A stretch of DNA of 64,000 bases from Xanthostigma xanthostigma. Its lineage: Eukaryota; Arthropoda; Insecta; Raphidioptera; Raphidiidae. The DNA is taken from positions 5,774,501-5,838,500 of the forward strand of contig OY754470.1 of assembly GCA_963575645.1 (NCBI GenBank), given 5' to 3'. Below are positions 11,701-22,313 of this stretch, piece after piece. A model generated the notes under the pieces. It did no database searches, was not told the DNA's origin, and saw only the letters and a list, made by a program, of their open reading frames with translations. The position numbers and the translations under genes were made by a program. Position 1 is the first letter of the stretch. Every line of letters begins with the position of its first letter.

Positions 11701-12129
11701 CTCTTGATTAACACAGTTCAGTATTTATGTCAAGGCTTAGAGAAAAACTTTTTATAACTACTAAAATGCATTTTGTCGTGACGAAAACTGTTTTAGTTTC
11801 AGTAAGTTTATTGGCCTTGTGTAGTTTTTCAGATTCATTGATTTTAATGAGATTTTTTTATATTATGACAGTATAATTTCAATTCAGGGCTAAGTATGCG
11901 GACATTATCATGTATAAAATACGGGAAGAAAAATAGTCGTGGCATCGATTTGAGTGCGTTAATAGGCACACATCGTGATGAAACATACATCGTTCTCTTT
12001 GTTTTAATGAGGGGAAGTACCTACACAATATATGTTTCATTTCAGGAGAAATCCATATAAGAACCTCAATAACGTTCAAACTTAAAAATTTAATGAATAA
12101 CGGTACATTTTGGTTTATTTTTATGATAC
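11701..12129. other. Gene-free stretch
   Basis: Nothing recognised. Confidence 0.35.
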
Positions 12130-12690
12130 TAAAAATATTTATTATTTTTGAAGTAAAACTTCATTACGCACGCTAGACTTGGAGAGTAAGCTGTTGAATG
12201 CGTGACGAGAGATTTACGGAAGTGTGATCGGGCGAGGCGAACGGAAGTTGAGAGGGAGATATAAGTTAGTGAAGATGGAAAAAGGATGACAAATACTTCA
12301 CTGGCTAGTGGCGACATCAGGTGGCCAAAAATATAAGCAGTACTAACAATAGAATGACACATACTTTACATAATATTTCATAAAGATTTACGCTTAAAAT
12401 CCAACGAGAGCTAAGTAATTGCAATGTATTACTTTTGTTTTCATTATCTTTATGTTTATATTTCTTTCTTCTTACATTAGACTGTTCATTTCGTTCTTGA
12501 ACAATTTTATAAATTAATATTTTGTTCAATACATTAAATATTCTACGTTTAAAGTGAATAAAATTGTAAATTCATTTAAAAGTTCATATTTTGTGAATTT
12601 TCGGGTGAATAATAACAAATTATATCAGGAAGAAGTTTTACTTTAGTCGTGTAGTCTAAAGCACACTCGTTTTTTTATAAAAAGTCGTAA
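12130..12690 (-). repeat. Dispersed repeat B, copy 2
   Basis: Inverted relative to 1195-1765. It contains GAAGTAAAACTTC, GTGACGAGAGATTTACGGAA and CGATCGGGCGAGGCGAAC-type segments and only one copy of the 41-bp unit found three times at 1426-1548. Confidence 0.75.
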
Positions 12691-13309
12691 TTATCTCTGA
12701 AAGAGTGTTGTGTTTGTAATATTGTGTTAGATTCATTAAACGGGCGTTGGCTATGTAAATGTCAAAAATTAAATATTAATATTTTCAATGCAAGATTTTA
12801 AAACGCCAGAAAATTACCTTAAAATTATAAAAATAAAATCTAGATTAAAAATAACAATGCGCTGTTACCGTTGTAATAATTTTTCAGTGTTGTAACCACG
12901 AATAGTAAAAAAATGTGCATAGCTACGCAAACAACACAAAAAATGTCCAATTATTTATAGAAGTAACCCTAAGTATGATATTATTAGCATAATAAAATAA
13001 GATAACAAATATTCACGTACGTAATCTTATGTGAGTATCTAAAAAAATTACAGATGCAATAAACATTTAGATTAGCTACTTGTTTAAAATATTTCTATTT
13101 TTAAAATACACGCGAAAATTTTTTCGTGTTTGTATGTTATTATTATTAAACCTCTACTAATATTTTATGTATACCATACATATAATATAAATATTCTATT
13201 GTAAGAACCGTTCTGAATCTGGTACAGTACTTGGCCGATTATCAAATTGTTTGTAACAGGTAGGTTTACATAAAACAGTGGTCGTCAATAGAAGTGAGGA
13301 GGTTTCTTT
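12691..13309. other. Gene-free AT-rich stretch
   Basis: Nothing recognised. Confidence 0.35.
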
Positions 13310-13735
13310 CATTCTACTAATATTATAAAGAGGTAAAGTTTGTAAGTTTAGATGTAGGATTTTTAAAAATAAAAAATAGAATAGTATATTCTTACCACAA
13401 CATTTTTATTAGCGGATGTACATTTCGGGAGCTGTGCTCTCGTCTTCAGCAAACACTAAACTGCTGAAGATGAGAGCATAGCTCCCGAAATGTACATCCG
13501 CTAATAAAACTGTTGTGGGAAGAAGTAACTATTCTTTTTTTTATTTTTGTTTCAACCACAGTGCTCTTAATATTTGTATTAGGTGTAGGAGCTAATCTCC
13601 GAAACTACACATCCGATTTCAAAAAAAATTTTCACCAGTATTTTGAATGGACCTTCAAGATGGACATAGGCTATATATTATCGCGTTAAAATAAAAGCGC
13701 TTTTCGTGGAGACCAATTTTGCAACGTAAGTCGAC
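13310..13735 (+). mobile_element. Retroelement end (family F), split by a younger insertion
   Basis: The sequence TACTAATATTATAAAGAGGT, GTAAGTTT.GATGTAGGA, then CTAATCTCCGAAACTAC and ATAAAAGCGCTTTTCGTGGA matches the reverse of 17443-17660. The uninterrupted 17-kb copy shows that 13360-13583 is an insertion with TGTAGGA duplicated on either side. The style is that of RTE-type 3' regions common in insects. Confidence 0.65.
13360..13583 (+). mobile_element. Palindromic retroposon with hammerhead-like core, family P1, copy 1
   Basis: The 224-bp insertion is flanked by a 7-bp duplication TGTAGGA (13353-13359 and 13584-13590). It consists of a long imperfect palindrome (about 13372-13536) centred near 13455, followed by a non-palindromic tail containing ACCACAGTGCTCTTAATATTT. 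On each arm there is CTGAAGA, then a short hairpin GAGAGC-ATA-GCTCCC, then GAAATGTACATCC. On the plus arm the core runs 13464-13490. The closest relative is 17201-17428. Penelope-like origin is inferred. Confidence 0.75.
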
Positions 13736-14530
13736 AAAAAAAAAAAAAAAAACGGTGGCAATCTACAAATTTGGGCGATGCTGAATCGGGCCTCTATAGT
13801 GTATAAATGCGGCCTATACAGTCAGTACCTACCTAGGGACAGTAAAAACTTCGCGTTTTATCTAATCTGTATATTATTTAACCCTTTCCCTACTCTGAAT
13901 TTAGGCGGAGCATTACGAGCCAGTGCCATATACACAAATTTAATAATCAGTAAAGTATGTCAATAAAAGAATTGTACTTTATATATTTTTATTTCTCAAA
14001 ACCAATATTTTTAAACATTAGGTTATTAAAAATAACAGAGAATATTTAAGTGAATCGATGAGAACTAATTAACCACATTATTGAAGAATTGGGTTACTGT
14101 CGTACTTATATGGACTTGTTTTATTCATGATACGGCACTGCGTAAAGTGAAAGGCAGTGGGAGGAGTGGAGAATTTGCGTACCCACTACTACTCTCGATA
14201 AAACAAGATTTAATTGGTTCTTCCTACTCACGCTCGCGCCGATACGTCTCGTGGCGACTGGCCGGGAAAGGGTTAATGCATTTTAATGTACTTTGTAAGT
14301 TTAATCACAAAAATTAATTTATAATTAATACCTGCGGAGAACGTCTTGTCTGTGGCTACAACCAGTCATTAGCTGAACAATAAAACTTTTAAAACATGAA
14401 TATGCAAGCGGTGAAAGTAAAAAAAAATACTCGACAATAAAGAATTATTATTATCAATACGATTTTACGATATGACAAGAAAAAATAGTCTGTAATAGAA
14501 CACCAATTCACTATTGCCATTTGATTTAAT
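13736..14530. other. Gene-free stretch
   Basis: A run of 17 or more A residues lies near 13736-13752. Open frames of 62 and 78 codons (13778-13966, 14081-14317) have no recognisable features. Confidence 0.35.
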
Positions 14531-15075
14531 GGCCATATTCACCGAACGTAAGTAGTTATTTATTCAGTTCATTTGTTAAGTGTAGCGATAATTCAATTCA
14601 CCAAGCGTAATTATGTTTACTACAGGTATAAATCTATTCTGACCAAATTCTAAAGTATAAATATTTATTCGCCTGAGAAAATAATAATGGCCGTCACATA
14701 GATCATAAACGTGGAGTATTATATCTGCAGTTTGCTCTTGTAAAAAGTTATTCATGTGTTGTTTATTGACCTTTTGTGAAGTGTATAGTTGCAAAACATT
14801 AAAGTTTTTGTGTGCAGTTGGGTTAGGATAAAACATTATTATTTTGTGAAACTTTTTTCTGACGTTTACACTAACGCCATCGGTAGGATTTTTGGGTGAA
14901 CGTCACAATATTCAACAAAAATACCAAGGAGTAAAGTGCAGTGTGTAATTATTTTTCAACTAACTATTTTGCCTGATAATTTGGTTGGTGAATTGAAAGT
15001 AAATTATATTCTAACGAATAAATTTGTTCCAAGATTAGTAACTTCTATCTTTAATAGTGTTCGGTGAATATGGGC
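14531..15075. mobile_element. MITE family M, copy 1 (full length)
   Basis: A 545-bp element with 17-bp terminal inverted repeats GGCCATATTCACCGAAC (14531) and the complement ending CATATGGGC-side at 15075. It is non-coding. Further copies lie at 31341-32350 (3'-truncated, with nested insertions) and 34325-34770 (5'-truncated). Internal landmarks are ATAATAATGGCCGTCACATA and ACACTAACGCCATCGGT. No reliable target duplication was seen. Confidence 0.75.
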
Positions 15076-15774
15076 ATGAGTGAAATAATTATTTCAGCGG
15101 CTTCCCCGCTTAGAAAATTTTCTAGCTACGTTTATGGCAACCGGTGTCCCAAGCCCGACGCAACTTTTCAATAACTTCGACACTTATCGGATTGTATTTC
15201 TATAATAGGCACGATCGATTCTTCTATAGCATCAACAAGTTGTGGGAGGTCACAACCACTGGCATAGGTACCACCACACAAACAATACAAGCTTTAACAG
15301 TTTACAATCACTAAAATCCACTAGGCTACGTATATCGACTGATGCTGTTATTGTGTATTATATTAATAAGATAAATGTAACCGTGGCTGTTGCAATTAGC
15401 AAGCCTAACTACTCATTATTGTTGAACTCTATTATTATTGTGTTACGTGAGACATAAAAGCATAGTACACACAGTGTTCTAAAAAATCTTTCGGTCATGT
15501 ATAAAGCTTATATTAAGGTGGAGGGAGAGGATCCACAAAATATGACATCGTTTGACAACGGGGGGGGGGGGGGAATTCATAAGCTTCATGACGTCACATG
15601 GGGCCAAAAGTTGTAAAATCAAATTGTAAATGGACTCGACAGGAAATAAGTTTTCGCTTTGATTTTTCTCTTCTCTCCCGAAGCTTTTCAATCATTATTA
15701 AAGTCATAGTAGCAAATCGTCTACGACGAATTATTTCTTGCACAACCATTACATCCATATTTAAATTTCAAATA
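15076..15774. other. Gene-free stretch with a G14 run
   Basis: No gene was recognised. A homopolymer of 14 G residues at 15560-15573 follows GACAAC; this is unusual in such AT-rich DNA and is also an assembly-error hotspot. Confidence 0.45.
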
Positions 15775-15935
15775 TAACTGTCAACCTAGCAAAACAGCGA
15801 GCAAACAAGCAACCTGCGTGTGAAGCGAAACTAGCAACCACCAAGCAGGATACCATGCATGGCAGCCTGCAAGACTTCAAGCAAGCTAGCGAGCACAAAA
15901 TCCTGCATCGTGTGAAGAGGCCTTTAGCATTTAAA
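15775..15935 (-). repeat. Fragment related to MITE family G
   Basis: Rich in AGCAAGC/GCTAGC and CGTGTGAAG motifs. It ends CATCGTGTGAAGAGGCCTTTA, resembling the subterminal and terminal parts of the G elements at 32.8, 36.7 and 37.4/44.8 kb. The boundaries are unclear. Confidence 0.4.
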
Positions 15936-17186
15936 TATTGATGTTTTTTTATTTTTAAATGACTAGACACGAACTTAAGTTCTAAACACTAACGTCTAAC
16001 TTTTTTGAACAGCCTGTATTTTTTTCCGAAACGGTCATTCTCAAATAAGCAGTTATCGATGATAAGTGACTGCAACGATCAATCAGACAAGCTAACCGTT
16101 TATTTTGGTGGATTCTAAACACTCAAAATTAAATGTTATTTTGTTCATTTTGAACCGTTAAACATCTCAATCTCTGTCATTATTTTGGTATTAATTATAT
16201 TACATTAGTAGATAAAATGAACAGTTTCGTGTCAAAATATTATTAAATGCAATTATTTAACAGCTTCTTGGGTATAATATGTACCTACTTACATTACGTA
16301 CAATAATCAATAGATTAATCGGAGAGCAACAATGAAATATCGAAAATAGCTCTATCAAAAGAATACAATATAGATATGTACCTAATAATTTATTATCATT
16401 CCTTATATTATCAAAACGTTATGATGATGGTTTTGCAATAAGAATTATTTGTAAATTATTTTTGGGAAAGATATTTAAATGTCAATAAATTCAATATGCA
16501 TTCCTAAAGAATTTTTCAAAAACAAAAAAAATTTTTTTTGTTTTCCCATATTCGAAGTACAGAGGAAGTTTTGTGATCGTGCTAAAATTTGATTTTGAGT
16601 TCTTGGTGATTTTCGTTTTCAAATCTCCTAACTCAAAAAAAAAATGAATTTTATAAAATGTCTGTTATCAAGCCCAAACCGGCAATTATTACCAGACCGG
16701 ACTACTTTTTTGACTGACCCCAATTCCTAGTCCAATTTTTTGTTATAACAATAATAATTTTTGATGGCTATTTTAATATTTTGGCAACCTCATAAGGTAT
16801 TGCCCTTTTGACCGTAGCTGGCTTAAAAATATTTCCTATTTATAAATTTCAAATAATCCGTGATTCGAAAACCGCTGGTTGAGAGCCTGAGCTCATATAA
16901 GGAAACAAAATAATTAGGTTGTTGTGCGTGTACGTTTCGTCTGTCTGTCAAATAATTTTCAGTCTGTTAAATCATTTTTTGGTAAGGTTTGATCGATTTT
17001 ATAAAACATAGGTAATTTTCTAGCTTTGAATACTGGACTAAAAATTACATCCTATGTGCGGAAGAATTATAAAATTAACATAATAAATATTAATAACAAT
17101 TAATATCTTTGCTAAATGTAGTATATAATTACAATAAAAAAGAAATCTTGTCTGTCTTTCGCGTTTAAACGACAAAGAAATTTCAA
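15936..17186. other. Gene-free AT-rich stretch
   Basis: Nothing recognised. Confidence 0.35.
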
Positions 17187-17200
17187 TAAAATGTAATATA

Positions 17201-17428
17201 ATAAAAAATAGAGAATAGTTACTTCTTACCACAACAAGTTTATTAGTGGATGTACATTTCGAGAGCTATGCTCTCATCTTCAGCCATACACTAAAGTTTA
17301 GTGTATGGCTGAAGATGAGAGCATAGCTCTCGAAATGTACATCCACTAATAAACTTGTTGTGGTAAGAAGTAACTATTCTCTATTTTTTATTAGATTCAA
17401 ACCACAGTGCTCTTAATATTTTTGTTAT
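17201..17428 (+). mobile_element. Palindromic retroposon with hammerhead-like core, family P1, copy 2
   Basis: The 228-bp insertion is flanked by a perfect 14-bp duplication TAAAATGTAATATA (17187-17200 and 17429-17442). The palindrome (about 17203-17395) is nearly perfect and centred at about 17296. The plus arm has CTGAAGA (17309-17315), an unpaired T, stem GAGAGC, loop ATA, stem GCTCTC and GAAA (17332-17335), then ATGTACAT and CCACTAATAAAC. The TTAGTG upstream of the core can pair with CACTAA downstream. After the palindrome comes the tail ACCACAGTGCTCTTAATATT shared with copy 1. This layout, with variable-length target duplications, argues for a retroposed unit. Confidence 0.8.
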
Positions 17429-17442
17429 TAAAATGTAATATA

Positions 17443-17660
17443 TATCCTGAATTAGAATTTTGAAGAAAAAACGTTGCGAAATTTGTCTCCACGAAAAGCG
17501 CTTTTATTTTAAAGCGATAATATAGCCTTTGTCCATCCTGAAGGTTTGTTCTAAATATTGGTGAGAAAATTTTTGAAATCGGATGAATAATTTCGGGGAT
17601 TACCTCCTACATCCAAACTTACACACTTTACCTATTTATAACATTCGTATAGATATATCT
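17443..17660 (-). mobile_element. Retroelement end (family F), uninterrupted copy
   Basis: Reverse-strand match to 13310-13359 plus 13591-13735, sharing CACGAAAAGCGCTTTTAT, ATCGGATGAATAATTTC and the GTAGGAGGTAATCC junction (reverse strand). It serves as the empty-site reference for the 13.4-kb insertion. Confidence 0.65.
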
Positions 17661-19016
17661 ATGCTAAAATGGAGATGATCAGTGAGCGAAAATATAGGCT
17701 ACACTTTTATGTGTGTTTATCATTATTTCTAAAATCTTCATGACGACTTAAAACTCGTGGAATAACAATTACGTTTGCAGCAAAAAATAAATTAACAGAG
17801 AAATCCACCTCAGGGGAAGAGTCTTTTCAAATACCTTTCAGTAATTATATATTGTTTATGTATTGTATTTATATGTAAGAAAAAACGGTATAGCTCATCA
17901 TGTTTTTATTCTTTTATTTTTATAAGCATATACAAAATAACTTTATAATAGGCAAAAATCCGCGTTTTAGTCAATTGTTAAAAATTCACATACCCGAATT
18001 GATAGTTATAAAAATGACTACAGAAAACTAGAGTAGGATCGTTTAGAGAAGATAGTAGCAAGGTGGGAAATTTGCGTAGTAAGAAGAGTGGGAAAAGCGA
18101 CTTGTAACGATGTGATTTGTAATTTCAGTGGCGTTATCTGTACCGGCAATGGTGCGTCTCGACTAGCGACGAACAATAATTATAGGACCACCCCTTATTT
18201 AGAAAACATAGACTCATCCGACCTTGAAATTCGAAATGACGCGACCATCTTCTCTAAACGATATTTCATTACGTCTACAGTTTCAAGTAAATGCAATTCA
18301 AAAACCCGTAAAAATTTTAAAAATTTAAACTAACTGGGAATAAGTTAGGCTCTTTTGATTTTTATAGATTTTTTTATTATGAATAATTTTACATGCATGA
18401 AGTTCTCAAATTCTAAGCTACGTGGAAAATAAATTTAAAGTAGCCGATTTTTAATAATGCTTAAAAAAATATTAGCCAGTTCATTCCAAAATTACATTAT
18501 ATATATATTTTGTAATTATGTCTAGAATTTTTTTATCCAAATAATACAAAAAAAAAACAACAACTAAATTATGATATACTTTCGCTTTTTAGACTTTTTA
18601 TGCATTTACCTGCATGTTATGAGACAATAGTAAAAATGCATTTAAGCATTCAGAGCGTACAGTTCTTAGTAAACTAATTACCCTTAGATTGCTAGCGAGT
18701 AATTAACAGTGGCGTTACTACAAGAACAAGAATCGGGGCACTAAGCTGAACTAGAATAAAATTAATAAAATATTTTTAAAAACAAGCTTTTATTTAAATG
18801 CTCTAAAAGAAGAAAATAAACTTTAAATTAAATCAAACCCAACCATTCATTACATTTTACAATTTAAATCGCCAGATTTTCCTGTGTAAATTTATTGTAT
18901 GAAATATACATACGTTTTTTCATATAGCATTACTTGTGACAAAATCAAGTTACATATTGTATTCTTGTTTATTTATTTATTTAAATATCGCGACAAGCTA
19001 TATCACATAAATTGTA
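17661..19016. other. Gene-free AT-rich stretch
   Basis: An 81-codon frame at 18088-18333 was examined and shows no recognisable domain or splice context. Nothing else was recognised. Confidence 0.35.
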
Positions 19017-19445
19017 TAATAATAATAATAATAATGCGTTACTTTATGTCATAACAGACGCCATTCGTACCATTACTATTTTCTATCTATCACACTTCCC
19101 GTTATTTTCTACAATTTTTAAACTTCAACTTAATTAATAGCCATGGGCGAATGAAGGAATTTTAGGACATTGGGATAAGATGGACAAATTTTGAGCATAG
19201 GAGTTTGACAAGTAATCGGCCATGGCCTTGAATAAGGAACCATCTCGATATTTATCTGGAATTATTGAAGGAAACGATGGAAAAACTTAACAAGATGGCC
19301 GGTACAGGAATTACCGTTTCTCGACGAGGGGCAGTAGGAAAAAGTCCTAGTCACATCTGCCCCCGCCGGGATTCGAACCCGGTACCTCCCGGTAATGTAA
19401 TGACTGGTTGAGTACCGGAAACTGACATGCCACTGGTAAATAATG
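19017..19445 (-). mobile_element. tRNA-derived SINE, copy 1
   Basis: Read on the minus strand, the head (about 19365-19400) contains a tRNA B-box GGTTCGAATCC. The body runs to a (ATT)n-type tail at 19018-19036. It matches 33482-33930 over more than 350 bp (TCGATATTTATCTGGAATTA, GTAATCGGCCATGGCCTTGA, CACTTCCCGTTATTTTCTAC). The A-box side is diverged compared with the 33-kb copy. Confidence 0.75.
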
Positions 19446-20044
19446 CGGGTTTTTTTTTTGTTACAAAACATAAAATAATTAATATAAATAGATGAAATAG
19501 TTGATTGCAATTAAAGAAATTGTGTTGCATAATTAAGCCTCAAACTTAATCAACCAGTTTTTGTTTACAAATGAGCAACGATTTTAATATAAAACGGCTA
19601 ATCTTAACCAATTAAAATTATGTCTGTGATCACGAGGAAAAATCTCTTATGTCGAATTACATACATTTCCAGTCAAGCTAATAAAAACATATTTGAAAAC
19701 AATATTTTACTTAAGTATTTTGGTATTTTGGTCACAGGTAGAATAATTATTCAGATTTAATAAGATTTTCAATGTTACATATATGACATTTTACTAATAA
19801 GAGCATTTCGCAAACAAGTAGTACATATTAAATTGGCAAAAAAACTCGTTTGCGATTTAAATTTTAAACATTAATTACGTCTCCGAATCGAGTTCAGATG
19901 CTAATTAACTTTATTAATTATCCTGCAAGGAACAACTTGGAAATTAATTTGAAAGAATTCGTTTTATTTAAGAAATAAGCAAATAATTTATTTTTGTGAC
20001 ATTGTGTCAACGTTTTTTTTAATGAAAATTAAATATCCACAACA
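19446..20044. other. Gene-free AT-rich stretch
   Basis: Nothing recognised. Confidence 0.35.
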
Positions 20045-20640
20045 TTTCAGGAGTAAAAAATTCCGGCCAATTGGGCGACGGGACCATTCCAACTTTAAAA
20101 ACATTGACATTTGATATAGTGTAATAAAGCAAATACATATTTCAGATATCGCGGGAGGTGACGCGGGTAATGGCTAATAGTCAATATGATATTTGGCTAT
20201 TCGTTGCCATGGTTACCTACATAATATGTTCCTCGTCATGTAAAAATTAATCAAAGCATGCTTAACTAGTTTATTTCTGACAGATCTACAAAAAAGAACA
20301 GCTGATTTTTTTTTCAAATTATTTCCGAAACTATACAGTTTAGAAACAAAAGTTTTTAACAATACTTTCTTGAAAAAATAAATAGAATAATAAGGCGTTA
20401 TGAAAAGTATACCATACTGCCGATTTTTCCCAAAAACAATAGGGCTCTTCATATTTGCGTATTAAAGATCCTCCCAAAATTTGGTTTCTATCCGTTCATC
20501 CGTTTGACCTGTATCGTGCTCACAGACAAACAGACGTTCAGAGTTTTTCCAAAAATATGTTTTTTGGATTCGGGGGACATCAAAACGAAAATTTTGAAAA
20601 GTGATTTTTGACCTAAACTAGTACCATTCCCCACTTTTGG
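20045..20640 (+). repeat. Dispersed repeat H, copy 1
   Basis: A direct repeat of 29690-30370. Shared segments are TCAATATGATATTTG, CTATTCGTTGCCATG, TCTGACAGATCTACAAAA and CAGACAAACAGACG..TTTTGGATTCGGGGGAC. It is about 600 bp long and non-coding; frames of 70-79 codons on the minus strand are not conserved. Confidence 0.7.
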
Positions 20641-21299
20641 GTTGAAAAGGTCAGTAAATATTTTGGAATCAAGCAATTGCAAAAAATTATAAAAAAACAA
20701 TATTTACCTATCTCTAGAAGTAAATATTCCACATTATAACAAAACAAACAGTTCACAATATAGTTATCATAAAATGTAAACACTTAAATAGAAATTCGTC
20801 ATTTGAAAATTTCTTTTTATAAAAATAGAAAATTGTCAGTTAAATTGAAATTTTCACAAAATCGCACCATACAATAACAATCAGTAATATAAGGAATAAT
20901 AAACAATGTTAAAACGGTTGCACATCGGATGCGTCGGCGGTCATTTGTTTAAAATGAGAAATGAGCATCGCATCGCGGTTCGCATTCCATCGCGACGATT
21001 GGTCAGCCGGTCGTGCGTGTAGCGCGCGTCCATGCGTCTGAATACCGCGCCATGTCAAAACAAACTGTTGTCTGTGTCCAGTTCTGAGTGTTACCTTACC
21101 GGTCTCTGAAATACAGGTATGCCGCCGTCGTCTTACTGTACAGGGTTGGATAGATCGACAAAGTTCATCCTTGAATAGACATGATGACAGATTTTAAAAT
21201 CCTGCACTTCTAATATATACGTAGTACACGCCTACTATTTCCGAAAAAAAGCATTATTTCAGCAAAAATTAAATTTTAATACAAATTATTGCATTTTTA
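20641..21299. other. Stretch with a CpG-rich island
   Basis: From about 20915 to 21125 the sequence is much richer in GC and CpG than its surroundings (repeated ATCGCATCGCGG, GCGCGCGTCC). No splice-bounded frame or repeat partner was found. A promoter or first exon is possible but unproven. Confidence 0.4.
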
Positions 21300-21545
21300 T
21301 CTTTCTATTTCGAAGTAATCGCGAAAACGCTTGTGACGTCACGCCTCAGTGACAGCTGACATTAGATATTGTATTTATGGGTGTAGAGCTGTCGTGCAGA
21401 GGTATTTCGTAGAAAGGTATGTAAATTTTATGATATGATTTCTATTAATAATTTCTTAAAAGTAGGTACTTAGTAATAACAATAGTATAGCTTTATTTAT
21501 AGTTGCAAGTTAACTAACCTCAAAAATAACCTATGACATAGGGGG
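21300..21545 (+). repeat. Dispersed repeat I, copy 1
   Basis: Inverted copy at about 25870-26115. Shared segments are ACCTCTGCA/TGCAGAGGTATTTCGTAGAA, GTGACAGCTGACATTAGAT and GTTAACTAACCTCAAAAATA. Confidence 0.75.
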
Positions 21546-22117
21546 GTCTAGACTCTAGACGGAGATTATGTCAACACTCTCTAAATGCAAGTCGAATCGG
21601 ATTCGCAGTCTGTAATAATTATTTTTAACGCGCTTTTAGACACAATTTAACGCTCGATTTTTAACAACAGAGCTTGAAGACCAGCAGTAAATACTAGTCT
21701 GAAGTCAAATTTATGTCCTCCTCTGAATGTAAGCATTCTAACCGTATCAAAAGTCTTGCCTCGGCTGTACTTTCGCGTCTGTATTTTACATATCCAGGTA
21801 GGTGAGAATAATGGCGTGTATATATTATGTATGTGTTGGTGCGTCGTAGTGTGGGGAGGCGTTACCATGACAACCGTTGACGCTACTACAACAATATCAC
21901 GCGGAGTATTATCGGCTCCGCGTGCATTACTATTGTAGTTTAAGCCGGCGCGGTCAGCAGACGGTCTTTTATAAATCGTCGACTACGCCACTGAAGTCAT
22001 GATGCACTATGCAGTGGCTTGATTCAGAAATAATTCGACTAAACTGTTCTTTGCCGGTGGTAAAAATCTTTATTTACAAAATGAAACGTTAACAAAAACA
22101 AACTAAAAAGTACTTCT
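21546..22117. other. Gene-free stretch
   Basis: Overlapping frames on both strands (21647-21868, 21756-21938) mirror each other and show no domain. The last 14 bp (22104-22117) are one copy of the target duplication of the next element. Confidence 0.35.
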
Positions 22118-22299
22118 TCAATAAATAAAATTATCGACCAATTTTTTAGACAATATATTAACAAAATATATAATTAATACATTAACGTTTCGAAACGTTA
22201 ATGTATTACCTAATTATATATTTTGTTAATATATTGTCTGAAAAATTGGTCGATAATTTTATTTATTGAAGAGTTCTAATCAGACGTTAATCAAAGATT
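22118..22299 (+). mobile_element. Palindromic Penelope-like retroposon, family P2, copy 1
   Basis: The 182-bp insertion is flanked by a perfect 14-bp duplication TAAAAAGTACTTCT (22104-22117 and 22300-22313). The palindrome has arms of about 75 bp (AATAAATAAAATTATCGACC, CAATTTTT.AGACAATATA) and a centre CGTTTCGAAACG. The tail contains GTTCTAATCAGACGTTAATC. The same family occurs at 32124-32178 and 62996-63536; here the hairpin core is collapsed at the centre. Confidence 0.8.
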
Positions 22300-22313
22300 T
22301 AAAAAGTACTTCT

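Noticed and set aside
18088-18333. 81-codon plus-strand frame
   Set aside because: No domain, no splice context and no codon bias unlike its surroundings; length is compatible with chance.
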